Origin: Valencia hispanica | Taxonomy: Eukaryota; Chordata; Actinopteri; Cyprinodontiformes; Valenciidae | Direction: 5' to 3' | Length of the DNA: 64,000 nucleotides | Assembly: GCA_963556495.2 (NCBI GenBank) | Contig: OY747704.1 | Coordinates: 35,360,001 to 35,424,000, forward strand | Part shown: piece by piece, positions 11,740 to 60,145 of the stretch | Layout: each line of letters starts with the position of its first letter | How positions within the stretch are numbered: position 1 is the first letter of the stretch | The notes under the pieces: model-generated | Database searches by the model: none | Told to the model about the DNA's origin: nothing | Seen by the model: only the letters and a program-made list of their open reading frames with translations | Position numbers and translations under genes: made by a program

Positions 11740-12739
11740 CAGTGTTGCCAACTGTCTCAGACAGAAAGTAGCTGAAGTTGCCCCAGAAAGTCGCCAGATG
11801 ACGTCATACGCTAATTTGCATAATAACAATGTCATCACGTGATGATGAATGAAACAGAGAGGAGGAAATAATTATATTTAGATTAGGATTTTGTCATACA
11901 GGATTAAACAATACATTATTTAAACAGGGGAAACATGCTACAGGGAAATGTGACTTGTGTCTTCAAGAAGAGACTGTGGAACATGTTCTATTATTTTGCC
12001 TGAAGTATAATGTTGAGAAAACTGGTACAAAATTTGACAAGATATCAAATTGCAACTGGACATCAAAGACCTTTTAAACAAAATTTAAAGTTCTGGAAAA
12101 ACATTTTTTGCTGAGATATTTCAAGAAGACGAAAATTATTAGAAAGTAATATAGTTGTTTGTTCTTTAGTATTTTGTAAAAATAAGTAGGGCATATTTAG
12201 CATGCATCAAATGTTTCTTGCCAACCGCCATTAAACAGAAGTTTATTGCTTATGGTATTATTTTCAGTGGGGTTTTTTTATCATAAGTTTTAAATGTCCT
12301 ACGTTTTTGAACTCACCATACATTTCGAACGTTCCTTGAATGTACCACAGGTGTGAGATGCAGTACACAAAAGCTTCTGCCTTAATTCCCGTTGAAAGAT
12401 CGGTCTTATATACATGCAGATTTATTTTTTACTTTTGAATTAACATCAACTACAAAACAACTTTGTTTGTGAGTGGATGAAATGAACGGAAAAAGGTTTA
12501 TGATTGGTCAGTCGACATAGTCTGATCATGCAGCATACACATGCGCAGATCATTCCCTTTGCGAAGGAGCAAGCTGGGTCTCTAAACTGCAGGAAATATC
12601 GGCGACAAAGTTTCACAGAAAGTAGCTGACGGTGGTTAGAAATGTCGCTAGGTGCTTTTTGGGAAAAACAAAAAAAGTCGTTTAGGGGGTCTGAAAATTC
12701 GTTAGAAATAGCGACAAAGTCGCTAAGTTGGCAACACTG
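11740..12739 (+). mobile_element. hAT MITE copy 1 (1000 bp)
   Basis: It starts CAGTGTTGCCAACT and ends AGTTGGCAACACTG. It is flanked by the 8-bp duplication AGTGGAAC at 11732-11739 and 12740-12747. A 1001-bp relative lies inverted at 13580-14580. No transposase is encoded. Positions about 11876-12010 hold a fragment resembling a LINE reverse-transcriptase tail. Confidence 0.93.
11876..12010 (+). pseudogene. Captured LINE RT tail fragment inside the hAT MITE
   Basis: One frame reads RLGFCHTGLN, then GKHATGKCDLCLQEETVEH and VLLFCLKY. This matches the C-terminal Cys/His motif region (GKHxTGxCxxCxxxETVEHVLxxC) found after the RT domain in many fish LINEs. It is only about 45 codons long and cannot function. 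The same fragment is present on the minus strand in the second MITE copy at about 14297-14432, so it was part of the MITE before it multiplied. Confidence 0.7.
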
Positions 12740-12994
12740 AGTGGAACAGCGCTTCCTTCTAGGTGCGCGCTCCCGACGCTGGGGGATACCGTTTCTGACG
12801 GGGATAACTACCTTTGCACGATACCGGCATTAGCTCATAAGAAGTTTCTTTTCTGAGCTGTTCTGTATGGTTAAAAAACAAAATAACAATTCAGAAACAA
12901 TTCGGTATGAGTTAAAATGAATTTTTAAATAGACTGGTTCTGAATGAGGACTTTAAGACAGGCAGCCGCCCTCCCATCTTTCTGGTACTGCGTA

Positions 12995-13170
12995 CACTGT
13001 TAGAAAAAGAGGTACAATACAGGTCCATTTTTGTTCCCTTAGGTACAAACTTTGCATATGTACCCTTAAAAGTACAAAAATTTATCTTTAAGGTACAATT
13101 ATGCACCTTCCATTGGCTTTTCGAGGTGTAAGGTACATATTTGTCCCTTACATATTTGTACCTTAATGTT
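12995..13170. repeat. Left subterminal GGTAC repeats of the CACTA-like element
   Basis: About seven copies of GGTACA, AAGGTACA or the reverse TGTACC/GTACCTTA occur within 180 bp of the left end. In CACTA elements such motifs are the binding sites for element-encoded DNA-binding proteins. That use here is inference. Confidence 0.7.
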
Positions 13171-13579
13171 TAAATGTAAAATGGCAGGAATTAGTGGATG
13201 CTGAATATAGAAACACAAGTTAACCTATACTATCAAACTCAATAACTCAATTACTGTCTAGCTAAATTAACTGTAAAGTTTTGAGATATGGGCAAAATAT
13301 AATATGTTTTGTGTGTGAACTGTCCCTTTGAATCATTTTTAATCATGTTAATGAGGATTATGTAATCATTTATATTCACAAACGGTATGGAAGAATTAGA
13401 TTTTCAAACCCTTTACCCTATTTATATTAGAATGAAACAGACAAACAATTGTTAACGCTTTAAGTTGTGTTCTATTTAAAGGATCTAGCTACAGGCTAAC
13501 CAGAGCTCGACTCGGCGGAAGCATAAATATTGCAGGTCGGAAGGATACATGAGTGAATCGACAGTGTCAGTGATCCAAC

Positions 13580-14580
13580 CAGTGTTGCCAACTTAGCGAC
13601 TTTGTCGCTATTTCTAACGACTTTTCAGACCCCCTAAACGACTTTTTTTGTTTTTCCCAAAAAGCGCCTAGCGACATTTCTAACCACCGTCAGCTACTTT
13701 CTGTGAAACTTTGTCGCCGATATTTCCTGCAGTTTAGAGACCCAGCTTGCTCCTTCGCAAAGGGAATGATCTGCGCATGTGTATGCTGCATGATCAGACT
13801 ATGTCGACTGACCAATCATAAACCTTTTTCGGTTCATTTCACCCACTCACAAACAAAGTTGTTTTGTAGTTGATGTTAATTCAAAAGTAAAAAATAAATC
13901 TGCATGTATATAAGACCGATCTTTCAACGGGAATTAAGGCAGAAGCTTGTGTGTACTGCATCTCACACCTGTGGTGCATTCAAGGAACGTTCGAAATGTA
14001 TGGAGAGTTCAAAAACGTAGGACATTTAAAGCTTATGACAAAAAAACCCCAATGAAAATAATACCACAAGCAATAAACTTCTGTTTAATGGCGGTTGGCA
14101 AGAAACATTTGATGCATGCTAAATATGCCCTACTTATTTTTACAAAATACTAAAGAACAAACAACTATATTACTTTCTATTAATTCCGTCTTCTTGAAAT
14201 ATCTCAGCAAAAAATGTTTTTCCAGAACTTTAAATTTTGTTTAAAAGGTCTTTGATGTCCAGTTGCAATTTGATATCTTGTCAAATTTGTACCAGTTTTC
14301 TCCACAGTTTACTTCAGGCAAAATAATAGAACATGTTCCACAGTCTCTTCTAGAAGACAGAAGTCACATTTCCCTGTAGCATGTTTCCCCAGTTTAAATA
14401 ATGTATTGTTTAACCCTGTAATCCTAATCTAAATATAATTATTTCCTCCTTTTTGCTTCATTCGTCATCACTTGATGACATCATCATTATGCAAATTAGC
14501 GTATGACGTCATCTGGCGACATCTAGCGACTTTCTGGGGCAACTTCTGCTACTTTCTGTCTGAGACAGTGGGCAACACTG
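13580..14580 (-). mobile_element. hAT MITE copy 2 (1001 bp), inverted relative to copy 1
   Basis: It starts CAGTGTTGCCAACTTAGCG and ends GTGGGCAACACTG. It is flanked by GATCCAAC at 13572-13579 and 14581-14588, a perfect 8-bp duplication. Its reverse complement aligns with copy 1 over its whole length with scattered substitutions and small indels. It sits inside the CACTA-like element, about 40 bp upstream of the start codon of the SAM-domain gene, so it probably changed that gene's promoter. Confidence 0.93.
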
Positions 14581-14628
14581 GATCCAACTGTCAATCTCTG
14601 TCAGTGTGTCGATCAAAGGCGGGAGGAT

Positions 14629-18731
<4,103 letters not shown>

Positions 18732-18743
18732 TCAACAACCACA

Positions 18744-21175
18744 ATGCCTACACCATTCAGCTGTCCTAAATGCTCTCGAAGAGCCTTCACATTGATGAAG
18801 TTAATCCAGCATATCGGACTTGTTCATGCACATGAGCCACATGTTACCATAACATGTGGCCTTAACAACTGTCAATCAACATTTTCTAAATACGAGTCCT
18901 TCCGACGACATATTTACAGGAAGCATAAATACATTTATTTAAGACATTCCAGACAAGCCACTGCTCATGATACCCAGGAAATGGTAGTGGGCGAGGAGGA
19001 GCAGGAGCCCAGTGATGCTGTCAATCCTCCTGAACCTCCTGAGATAAATGAACTGTTAGTGCAGTTTAAAGAGAATTTTTTTGGCTTTATTCTGAAATCG
19101 AGGGGAAAAAACCACCTTCCTCAGACTGTTCAACAAGAAATACTGGATGACGTAAATTTTTTGTTTGACTTCTTTAAAGCAAACTATGATGCATTTCTAA
19201 AATATCATCTTGAAAAAAAATGCTTCAATGTGGAATCTTGTCCTGAACTTTATGAAGTTCTGCAGTGTTCTGATTTTTTTTCCAGCGGCATTCTAACTTG
19301 TTAGGTCTCCGCATATGTTGAAAAACTACAGCAAATCCAACCTTGAAATGACTGAACCTGTAGACTACGCACTGAGAGACCCAAGTGGTCATAAAGTTGG
19401 AAGCTACTCTTATGTACCCATTTGTGATGTACTTCAGAATTACTGCTCTCATGAAGATGTTTGGGATTCTATGCAGAGAGAGCAAAACTGTGAAAGAGAT
19501 GAACATGTTCTAACTGATTATAGAGACGGATTTTATTTGCAATTAATCCAGATGCTCTAAGGCTACACTTCTATGAGGATGAATTTGAGGTGTGTAATCC
19601 ACTGGGTTCTAAACGCAACAAGCACAAACTTTGTGCATTCTACTACACTGTTGGACACTTTGGTTCAAAATACTGCTCACAGTTAAAACATATCCACCTA
19701 GCTTGTTCATGTAAAAACGTTTGGTTTAGATGTTATTTTGAAGCCATTACTTGATGACCTTAAGAACATGTCATCAGATGGACTTAATATCGTTGTTGAT
19801 GGCATGGAGAAGCATGTTTTTGGAGCTGTAGCTGCAATATTGGGAGACAATCTATCATCTCACATGATAGGTGGATTTGCCATGTCTTTTGGTGCTGGTC
19901 GAATCTGTAGATACTGCATGGCTACTCACTCTGAGATGAAAAAGAACTTCAGTGAATCTGATTTTGTTTTAAGAAACGTTGATGTACACAGATACCATTT
20001 AGAATGTGTAAAACAAAATCCAGAAAACAAAGGAATGTATGGAGTTCGTGGTGGACGTGTATTTGACCAGTTAGATTACTTTGACGTCACAACATCTCTT
20101 CCTCCAGATGTCATGCATGATTTCTTGGAGGGTGTAGCACCGTTGGTATTGAGGCTTGTTGTATGTAAAGCTCATCAAGAAGAACATATAACCATACAAG
20201 AACTAAATGATGAACTAAGAAAGATGTCCATTGGACAAAATGATAAGACAAATAAACCTGTGGCTTTCTCAAAAAATATTTTACGTGGATCCAGTGTTGT
20301 TGGATCTGCTTCACAGAAGTCGTGTTTATTTTGCCTACTTCCTTTCTTGATGGCACACAGGGTACCTGAAGGCTGCAGTTACTGGCAGATCTATTTATTG
20401 TGTCGTGAAATTGCCGACATTGTAATGGCACCGGTTATAAAAAAAGAGTCCCTTCTTTTTCTTGACCAGTTAGTTTCTGAGTTTTTATGTGGCATGGAAA
20501 AAGAGTTTGGAAATGTGAAATGTGTGAACTCCAAAATGTCATTACTTGATTCATTATTCTCGTCTAATGTTGTCCTACGGTCCTTTACGGTCTTTGTGGT
20601 GCACGAGATTTGACGGGAAACATCAGTATTTTAAACAGGTAGCAAGTTCCTCAAGGAACTTTGTCAATGTTACATCAACTTTAAGCAGCCGCCATCAGTT
20701 TAGACAGTGTTGGGAATTTTCCTCAACTAATATGCCTGGGGAGTATGAGAGGGTTATGGGACGCAGTGTCAACACACTGTTACAGTCTCTTCCTCCAGCT
20801 CTTAGCTCATTCCATAACTGTTAGTGAGCGGTACAAACACGTACATTTACAGGACATTACACTCAACCGAGTAACAGAGGTTGTGATTAACAGTGTTAAA
20901 TACTGTGTGGGAGATGTCTTTGTTGTGGGTCATTTGCACTGTGGAAAAATACCTTTGTTTTTTCAGGTGAAATATATTCTAAACATACACACAGATTGGG
21001 CGTTATGTGGAAAACTATTAATTCCTCTTTCTTTCTGTCATCACTATTATGCCTACTTGGTGAAATATGAACAGGACTGGACTGTCCTTGAGCCCTTTGA
21101 GGTGATGGATTTTCATGCTTTGGATACATACTGTGTCGATGATAAACTCTTTGTTAGTATGCGGCATTTATGTTA
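18744..21175 (+). pseudogene. C2H2-finger transposase of the CACTA-like element, frameshifted
   Basis: Starting at ATG 18744 the protein has two N-terminal C2H2-like fingers (CPKCSRRAFTLMKLIQHIGLVH, shown here by its ends CPKC and HIGLVH; then CGLNNCQSTF...H). The core follows: DGFYLQL, NPLGSKRNKHKLCAFYYTVG, VVDGMEKHVFGAVAAILGDN, a CRYC pair, and LPPDVMHDFLEGVAPLVL. C-terminal parts include WCTRFDGKHQYFKQV and RHQFRQCWEF. The core is shared by a family of uncharacterised transposase-like proteins common in fish genomes. Frame breaks occur near 19280 (an 8-T run), 19545, 19735, 20540 and 20800, so it cannot be translated as one protein. It lies 12 bp after the SAM-domain gene in the same orientation. 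I cannot place the catalytic triad with confidence. Confidence 0.7.
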
Positions 21176-21719
21176 AGCTGTGTTGGGAGGGTTGTAGAGC
21201 ATTGTGGATGAGCTCAAAGCTTGTGTTTTTTAATCCAGAACACATCAAGTGTCTTGTAGTTTATCCGTTAAGTGACTCTACTTTGGTGTGGTGTGCTAAA
21301 GTGTTTTGCCTATTAGTCTTTGATAATAAACTTGTTTTTCTGCACTATATTGCTGTTCTTATTAGTGATATTCATGAAATTGAAAGAAGGAAAAGATGAA
21401 TGGTTCCAGTGTATTTATTCCCTGCCATGCATCTATTCTATGATATTGCTGTTCATTTTGTTTTTGGAGTGGCAGTATAAAGTTGTCAGTTGGTCAATGA
21501 AATGCTTCTTAAAAAATGTATTTAATTTTTTAAAATGTTTTTTATATTAGACATGGCATCCAAAACATTGTGGCATTTTATTTTGGGATGTTACATTGTA
21601 TGGTTGCGAGATGAATGATTGAATCTGAATTAAACTGTTTTCCATTTAAGGACTAAAATAAATGTCTAAGATTCAGTTAGTTGTTTGCCTTTATTTTCTT
21701 TCACTCCTTAAGGAATAAA

Positions 21720-21990
21720 AAAGGAACTTTTTTGCCACCTAAAGGTACAAAATGGCTTTGTCACTGGGGCAGTACCTTAATGGGGCAAAATTGCACCTTT
21801 TTCCAGAGGTACTTTATTGTACCTTTGTCTAAGGTACATTATTGATCCTCAAAGGTACAGTATTGGCCCTTAGAAGGTACAAACAAATAACGTACAAATT
21901 TGCTCCTCTGACTCAAGGTACAATAAATACCTTTGAGGGTACCACCCCAGTGACAAGCTTTTGTTCCTTAAAGGTACCGTTTTGTACTTT
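21720..21990. repeat. Right subterminal GGTAC repeats of the CACTA-like element
   Basis: There are a dozen or so GGTAC-core motifs (AAAGGTACA, GAGGTACTTT, AAGGTACATT, TTTGTACCTT and similar) in mixed orientation just inside the right terminus. They mirror the left end. They begin about 550 bp after the end of the transposase reading frames. Confidence 0.75.
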
Positions 21991-22198
21991 TTTCCCCTGA
22001 GAGTGTACCACCACAGAATCTTTTAACGGTACGCAGTACCGGACCGGACCAGCTTACTTTCACCCCTAAGTAAACACCATAAAATGTCACTGGAAGTACT
22101 TTTTTTAAACCTTATTACATATAGAGTAGGCCATTACCTACTGTAAGTATTGGTATTATATTAATTAAAATTTGACTTATAGCCTAAACTGTTTCTTC

Positions 22199-24010
22199 CA
22201 GGGCCGGATTATGTTAGCAGAGCCCCCTGGGCACAAAATGTTCAAAGGGCCCCCTCGCCGCCAAACAAATTATATTATTTAAATAGGATTTTCACCACAG
22301 TCTTGTAAAACTACATTGCTCATCTGAGGGCAACAATATCAAAACACAACACAGTGGTGTAACTCCCTTGCCTATGTAAACACATCCTGCTTGATCTCAC
22401 CTCCACCAGGCCAGGACTACAATTCAGATTGTTCCATAACTTAATCACAAAAACTCACTCATACTTGTTAATTTTTCTTTCCTGTCTCTCCTCTCTCAAA
22501 GCGCTCCTTCAGATCTTTTGCTTCACAGCTAATGCTGCCCTTCTGTGTCTCTTTCTGTCTTCCCCCTATTTTTCTTTCTCTTTTATTGATAAAAAAAATA
22601 TAGTGCAATCAGTTTAAGTAAACCTGACTCATACTTTAAAGCATTTGATCATAAATGGAAAATGAATGCAAAGTAAAAACAAATGATCTTTCTTTTACAT
22701 AATGTGTTTAATAAACCTGTATCTGTAAACTCCTGTTTCTCCATCCTCCTCATGTCTCTTTCCTCCTCCTCTTCTGTTGTTCATATGTAAAACCTTGAGA
22801 ACAGGGATCTTGTCTAGGAATGCACAATGTATTGACACCAACATCGATATCTGCCGATGTTAGTCATTTTTTAACATATTGTAGTGTTCCGATAAGTAAA
22901 ACAGAGCCAATATTAAAAATCACTATTTATTTCCATCTCTGTAAAAGATTAATGTAATATTTATAGCATTGTAAATAATAGTTATTCTCTGTCCTCCATG
23001 ATGTGCTGCTCCAGCCTTTCTGTCCACCTCTTTATGAGTTCACTAAGAAAATGACCAAACTGGCAGATAAATGCCAAAATAGTTAACACTATGTGGAGGT
23101 CCAAGTAATTCATCATCACCACAGAAACCTCTTTCACCTAAAAACTGACTGACAGCAACGACCCCCCAGTACCACGTCTCTCCCTCCAGCTGGTCCAGTT
23201 TAGCTTTCTGTCCTGCTACCAGTGGCTGATGCTAGCAGCACACTGAAATGATCAGAGCTTTCTTCATGATCACACACGCATTGTGTGTGTTTCCAGTCAG
23301 AGAAAACACTAATGTACTGGTTTTATTTGCTCCAAATAAGATGCAGGGGAAACAAAAGATATTATCCTATCTGTGGTCGGTGAACATGTGATCCAGTCTG
23401 AAGAAACTTTTTCTCCACTTGGGAAGTGACAGCAGATCATTAGGTTTGGGTCACTTTACCGCCCAAACCTCGATCATGGGATGAAGCTGGATATCTTGTC
23501 ACCCGATTATTAAAAGCAGCAGCTCCACCATCGATAACAACAGCATAAGCATTTACGGTGCATTGGCTCACCATCATCCACGATGTCTTCTTTTTCCTGA
23601 TTTTCCTCCTTAGGTTTTACACAGAATGTGTCAGTAGATGACAGACTTCCTAATAAACACGTCTTCTCCTCATCTTTCTCTCTTTCATTTATAGAAGCCG
23701 CCTTTTTTCGCTCATTTTAGATTCTCTTAGGGCTACTCCTACTGTCCGGTGATGGTCAGCGGAGCGCTACTTGCTGGGGCAGGGGCGTGGCATGTTACCA
23801 TGGTTTCCACAACTGCGCATTAGGGACTATGCAACTTTGTTAGAGTAAAAAAAAATGTTGCGGATCTTATTGGTTATCTCCGCCAGCACCGATCTCTGCC
23901 ATATTTGAAATATGAAGACTATTTTTTTTTCTTCCTTAAACTGTGGGCTCCCCAGTGGGCGTGGGCCCCTGGGCCTGTGCCAATAATTATCATTGGATAA
24001 TCCGGCCTTG
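22199..24010. mobile_element. hAT element with CAGGGCCGGATTAT termini (1812 bp)
   Basis: The left end is CAGGGCCGGATTAT and the right end, reversed, CAAGGCCGGATTATCC. It is flanked by GTTTCTTC at 22191-22198 and 24011-24018, a perfect 8-bp duplication. No transposase frame is visible, so it is non-autonomous. The interior includes 'ccctgggcac' and 'gggcccctgggcc' blocks near the two ends. Confidence 0.9.
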
Positions 24011-24018
24011 GTTTCTTC

Positions 24019-24979
24019 TGCTTATTTTTTATAATGCAGTTATGTTTATTTGTATAAATATTTGTCATTTATTTAAAATACCTGAATTTGCTCAAAAACC
24101 TTAATTTATTTCTGTCTGACATAATTTCTAAAATATTAAATCAGATGTTACTCAGTACTCAAGTAGCCTTTTAACCAAATAATTTTTACTCTTACTCAAG
24201 TAAATTTTTAGACTTACTTTTACTTGAGTAAACATATGGTGAAGTAGTGCTACTCTTGAGTACAATTTTTGGGTACTCTACCCACCTTTGTTGGTGATGT
24301 AAAGACAGACGGCAATGAGCATGTGGCAACTGCCTGCTTCATTCCCTTTGTGTAACATGGCGCCACGAGAGGTGAGGGACAGCAAAGCAATGCCTCGCTT
24401 CTTTCATGTAGCTGAATAAACCATGCATAAATTCATTATATCAATTCAGTGACTGATTGTAAAAATGTAAAATATTACAGAAAACCAATGTCTAGAACAG
24501 ATCAGTGGACAAATAGATTTTCTATTATCATGCTTAGTACCAATGTTACTTGTCATGATGACAGGTCACTCGTCACTGTATGGTTCTCTACTGGAAAAGG
24601 TTCGATTGTTCCCTGCAGATCAGTCTTGGTTTCTTGTTCACAAGTGGCAGCAGGATGGAGAGGGAGATGGATAGACTGATTTTACGCTAACCACTGATGT
24701 TGCTTGATAAGAGGTTCTTGCAGATCACTGGACACTGTTGCAGCTGATCGGCGCTACCTGAGCTTTCGTTCATCCCTCTTAATTTACTCACAGATGAGGC
24801 AATGATGATAGCTTTGCAGTACTATATCATTAGATCATTCTTTGTAAAAAAGAATCCAAAAGGTTGTGAATAAATAAATATCCAGTTTGCAATGTTGGGT
24901 ATCCACCTAGATTTGATAAAAATGTGTGTCTATAAAGATCCTCGTATGTTTGGCTAAATCAGAAAGTTGAATACTCATA
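24019..24979. other. Old hAT terminus, then sequence with nothing recognised
   Basis: Positions 24120-24290 carry repeated acttgagta/actcaag motifs ending GGGTACTCTACCCACCTTTG, the known end of a fish hAT family, here reversed. From 24291 to 24979 I see no gene or repeat; it is the spacer downstream of tle1. Confidence 0.55.
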
Positions 24980-26619
24980 ATACGAAATAAAAAAAAAACA
25001 TTTATTGAGACAATTCGATCATTTGGCTACTTTAAGACCATTTTAGAATTATTCCTGATTAAATGTAAAACATGTACAAAAACAGTTTGTCATTTCTACA
25101 GCATGTCTGGTAAGAAATAAAAACGTATACATTTTTACAGACAAAAGAGGCATTAGGTAATGAGTTGTGTGAAAATGACAGATTTCTCCTTAAACTGAAG
25201 TATGACTTCAATAATTTAATCTTCTAGTCTTAAAATATGCTTTGTAAAGAGAAAAAAACCCCAGCATGGTAGTATTTTATCTCAACATGTTAAAACAAGT
25301 GACACTATCTGACAGACACTACGTCATGTGTTAACTGTTTATAGTATTTTTTTTAAACCAGAAAGTCCAACTAATCCAGGAACATTAACCCTGTTGATAG
25401 AATAATCAGTTTGTTCCCGTTTACAAAGTGTAAACTATTCAAACAATAAGACATTGAGCGTTTTGCAGTGAAAGGCAGGATGGGAACGAGCTTTTAACAG
25501 AACAGACCTGTGGACTCTTCAGCTCAAACGGAGTAAGGTCTGAGAAATTAAAAGAAATCCCAGTAAGACAGCTCCACATCTTTTCACTCCTCATACTGAA
25601 ATTGTTTTAACTTTAGCAAATACCCTGGAGAAAACAGTGCATGTGGACCTGCAGAGTGAAAATATAGGGTAGAAATTAGCTGTTAAAGGGGTAATTTATG
25701 AAAAGGGCATTCATGGAATTTGAGGATTACACCAAATCTCTTAAACTGTTATTTCAGGTTTCCAACAGTTCTTTTAAAAAACAGGATTAAAGGAGAAATC
25801 CCCCTCAATAATAAACCACATTAGGTCATTTGTAACATTGAAAATTCTTCAGACAATGACAATCTTTTACGTTTCTCCATGTCTGAAATTCGTATGACTC
25901 AAGTCATCGTGAATGTTTGGTGTATCGTTGTGTTAAACAAATCAAAACATCCCTATTGTGTATTTTTTGCAACAAACGTACAGTGTATGGGTGGACAGCT
26001 ACTGCTACAGTGCAGTTAGTCAGAACATGAGTTACTGTTAAGACATCTTAGACGGTAGGTGTTTCAGGGATGCAAGCCGAGGTTGAAAAGTCATCAAAGT
26101 CCATGCCGAGAGATCAACAGACTGATCTTTGAAGTAAAACACAAAACAGCATATATTGTACACACTGTAAAATGTTCAGCTGGCTGTTTGTTTTCTTCCG
26201 TCCGCCCTGCTCACTTCTGTCCACTGAGGTCTCATTTACATATTCACCACTGGAGCCCGTATGAAGCACATCTTCCTCTGGTTGTTTGAGGGATTTTAGT
26301 GAGAATTCACCAGAAGACTTGGATCCAGTCAAAGAGTCCCCCTCCTTTGGTCACCGAACAGCAGCTGGTCCACCACAGAAAGCAGCAATTACCAACATCA
26401 ACATGGTTCAACACGGTTCCTCGTCCTTCACCAGTGACATACCGCTCCACAAAAATTCCCAGTGGTTATGGAGGCATGTTCACAGGCACAATAAATATCT
26501 GCAGACCAAATATCTTCTGTCTTTTCAGTAGATTTAACAGAGAAATGTGCAAGCCCCTCTCATGAGTCCAGGTGAACCTTATCAGAATTCTGTAAATGTT
26601 AATGGGCGTTTTTATATTT
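24980..26619 (-). other. tle1: Probable tle1 3' UTR with polyadenylation signal
   Basis: It follows the tle1 stop codon directly. No ORF is credible. AATAAA on the minus strand lies at 25001-25006, followed by a T-rich stretch (24986-24998 region), giving a UTR of about 1.6 kb. The extent is inferred and could be shorter if an earlier site is used. Confidence 0.5.
25001..25006 (-). terminator. tle1: Candidate polyadenylation signal of tle1
   Basis: The hexamer AATAAA on the minus strand, with T-rich sequence downstream. It is the clearest such site I found below the stop codon. Confidence 0.45.
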
Positions 26620-58344
<31,725 letters not shown>

Positions 58345-58700
58345 CTCTCTCCGGGGGAAGGGGTGCTTCAAACCCCGCTAACGAGGAATCAAACGAACAC
58401 GGGTGGGTGGTTGTGTATAAAGCTCCGGATCAAGAAAACAAACCCATTCGCCTCGTTTATGATGACCAATAGTCGTTTATTTCAGAGGGACACCGACCCG
58501 CTTGCTTGCTGATCTGAACGGATTCACGGACCGTATTCCTCGCCGTCTTCCGGTCCTCGTCTCTTCGCGCTCCAGCGACCGTAAATCAACCGTGAAAACA
58601 CGGCTAACGTCTCCTTAGCTGAAAGGTGCGAACCAGGTGAGAAAGAAAGGAGAAACACCGAATCCACGTCTGCCTGTAGGGTCACTCAGAGTATTCCAAT
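58345..58700 (-). other. tle1: Probable tle1 5' UTR
   Basis: This is the sequence immediately upstream of the ATG on the minus strand, with raised CpG content from about 58470. The transcription start is not visible directly. Splicing within the UTR cannot be excluded. Confidence 0.45.
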
Positions 58701-59079
58701 AAGAGCCCACCAATTCAGTCAAATCAAGAAGAACAAGCCACAGAGCCGCAAACTGTCGGTTCTCAGTCAGAGCATCAGAAACATATCCACACAAGTTAAT
58801 TGCTGTGAAGAGTTCCCACTTGACTCGCCGCGGTCACTACTTGGTGGTTAAACAGTCAAAACAACTGGAATGTGTATCTCCTCAACGGGTTTCCGTGGAA
58901 AATAGAGTCCATTTGGATTTTACAAAAAAAAAAGGAAGTATATCGTTAGTTTTGATAGCGAAAATCCCCACAGCGGTGCGAACACTCCTTTATCAAAGCT
59001 GCGCTTTACCTCAATGGCAACTTTCTCACGCGGTTTCACGCTCCCAGTCTAACCGAAACTACAGGCCAGCCCCCAAAAT

Positions 59080-59260
59080 GACTCCGGACCAATCAGAGCC
59101 GCCGCTCCACGTGGGGATAAGGACCTGGTTTCAGAATTAACCAATTGCCGTACAGCAAATCTCTTCGGGTCCATTGACCTCGCGGAGCTACGAGGGCGAG
59201 GACCAATCAGCGCTCTGAAAGAAGGTGCCACATTTGGAGGCGGCGGGGCGGGTTAGTGCT
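59080..59260 (-). promoter_or_regulatory. tle1: Candidate tle1 promoter region
   Basis: A CpG-rich stretch about 750-900 bp upstream of the start codon. It holds three CCAAT boxes (59089, 59141 and 59203, plus-strand orientation), one E-box CACGTG (59108-59113) and one GC box GGGGCGGG (59245-59252). This grouping is typical of a TATA-less vertebrate promoter. The direction is assigned from the position of tle1 and is inference. Confidence 0.45.
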
Positions 59261-59397
59261 GTGGCGTAAAGACAAGTCCCAGCTGTCAATCAAAGTAACG
59301 TGGGCGCTCAGCGGGAGCAGAGGGAATATACACATGCGCGTAAACACGCACAGGCAAATCAACCCGGACACAAACCTCAAATACTGCTTTATATATA

Positions 59398-59557
<160 letters not shown>

Positions 59558-59756
59558 TTATTGAGAAGTGGACATCAGTTACATTACCTCTCATTACATC
59601 TTGGTCTGAATGCAGATACTATCCCCAGAACACGAACAAAGCCACCAGATAATAAAAGTAGCTTAAATACAAATGAACAGAATATGACCAAGAGCTGCTG
59701 ACAGATAGGTAAAAAAGAAAAATTAAATTAATTAATTAATAATGATAATAGGCTGC

Positions 59757-60145
59757 ACAGTGGCGCAGTTGGTTATATATGGTTACTTTGCAGCAAGAAG
59801 GTCTTGGGTTCAAATCCCAGCCTGGTGTCTTTCTGCATAGAGTTTGCATGTTCTCCTTGTGCATGCGTGGGTTCTCTCCGGGTACTCCGGTTTCCTCCCA
59901 CGGTCCAAAAACTTGACTGTTAGGTTAATTGGTTTCTCTAAATTGCCCTTAGGTATGAGTGTGTGCATGCATGGTTGTTTGTCCTATATGTCTCTGTGTT
60001 GCCCTGCAATGGACTGGCAACCTGTCCAGGGTGTAACCCGCCTCTCGCCCTGTGACTGCTGGAGATAGACACCCCACAACGCCCCCCCCCCTCCCCCCCC
60101 CACAACCCTGCATAGAATGGACGGGTACAGAAAATAGATGGATCA
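59757..60145 (+). mobile_element. tRNA-derived SINE-like repeat
   Basis: The head has an A-box-like TGGCGCAGTTGG and a B-box-like GGTTCAAATCC about 40 bp apart. The widespread fish body follows ('gcatgttctcc', 'gggttctctccgggtactcc', 'ccctgcaatggactggcaac'). It ends near 'acagaaaatagatgg', then AAT repeats. It is not a functional tRNA gene. Confidence 0.75.

Noticed and set aside
18744..21175. Treating the transposase gaps as introns
   Set aside because: The frame changes occur without GT-AG pairs and with continuous homology across them, so they are frameshifts. The TTTTTTTTCCAG near 19270 looks like an acceptor but has no matching donor.
24449..24679. 76-codon plus-strand frame
   Set aside because: No similarity recognised, no splice context, and normal length for chance in this sequence.
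59757..59830. Possible tRNA gene (A and B boxes)
   Set aside because: No cloverleaf can be drawn and the SINE body follows, so it is a tRNA-derived repeat.
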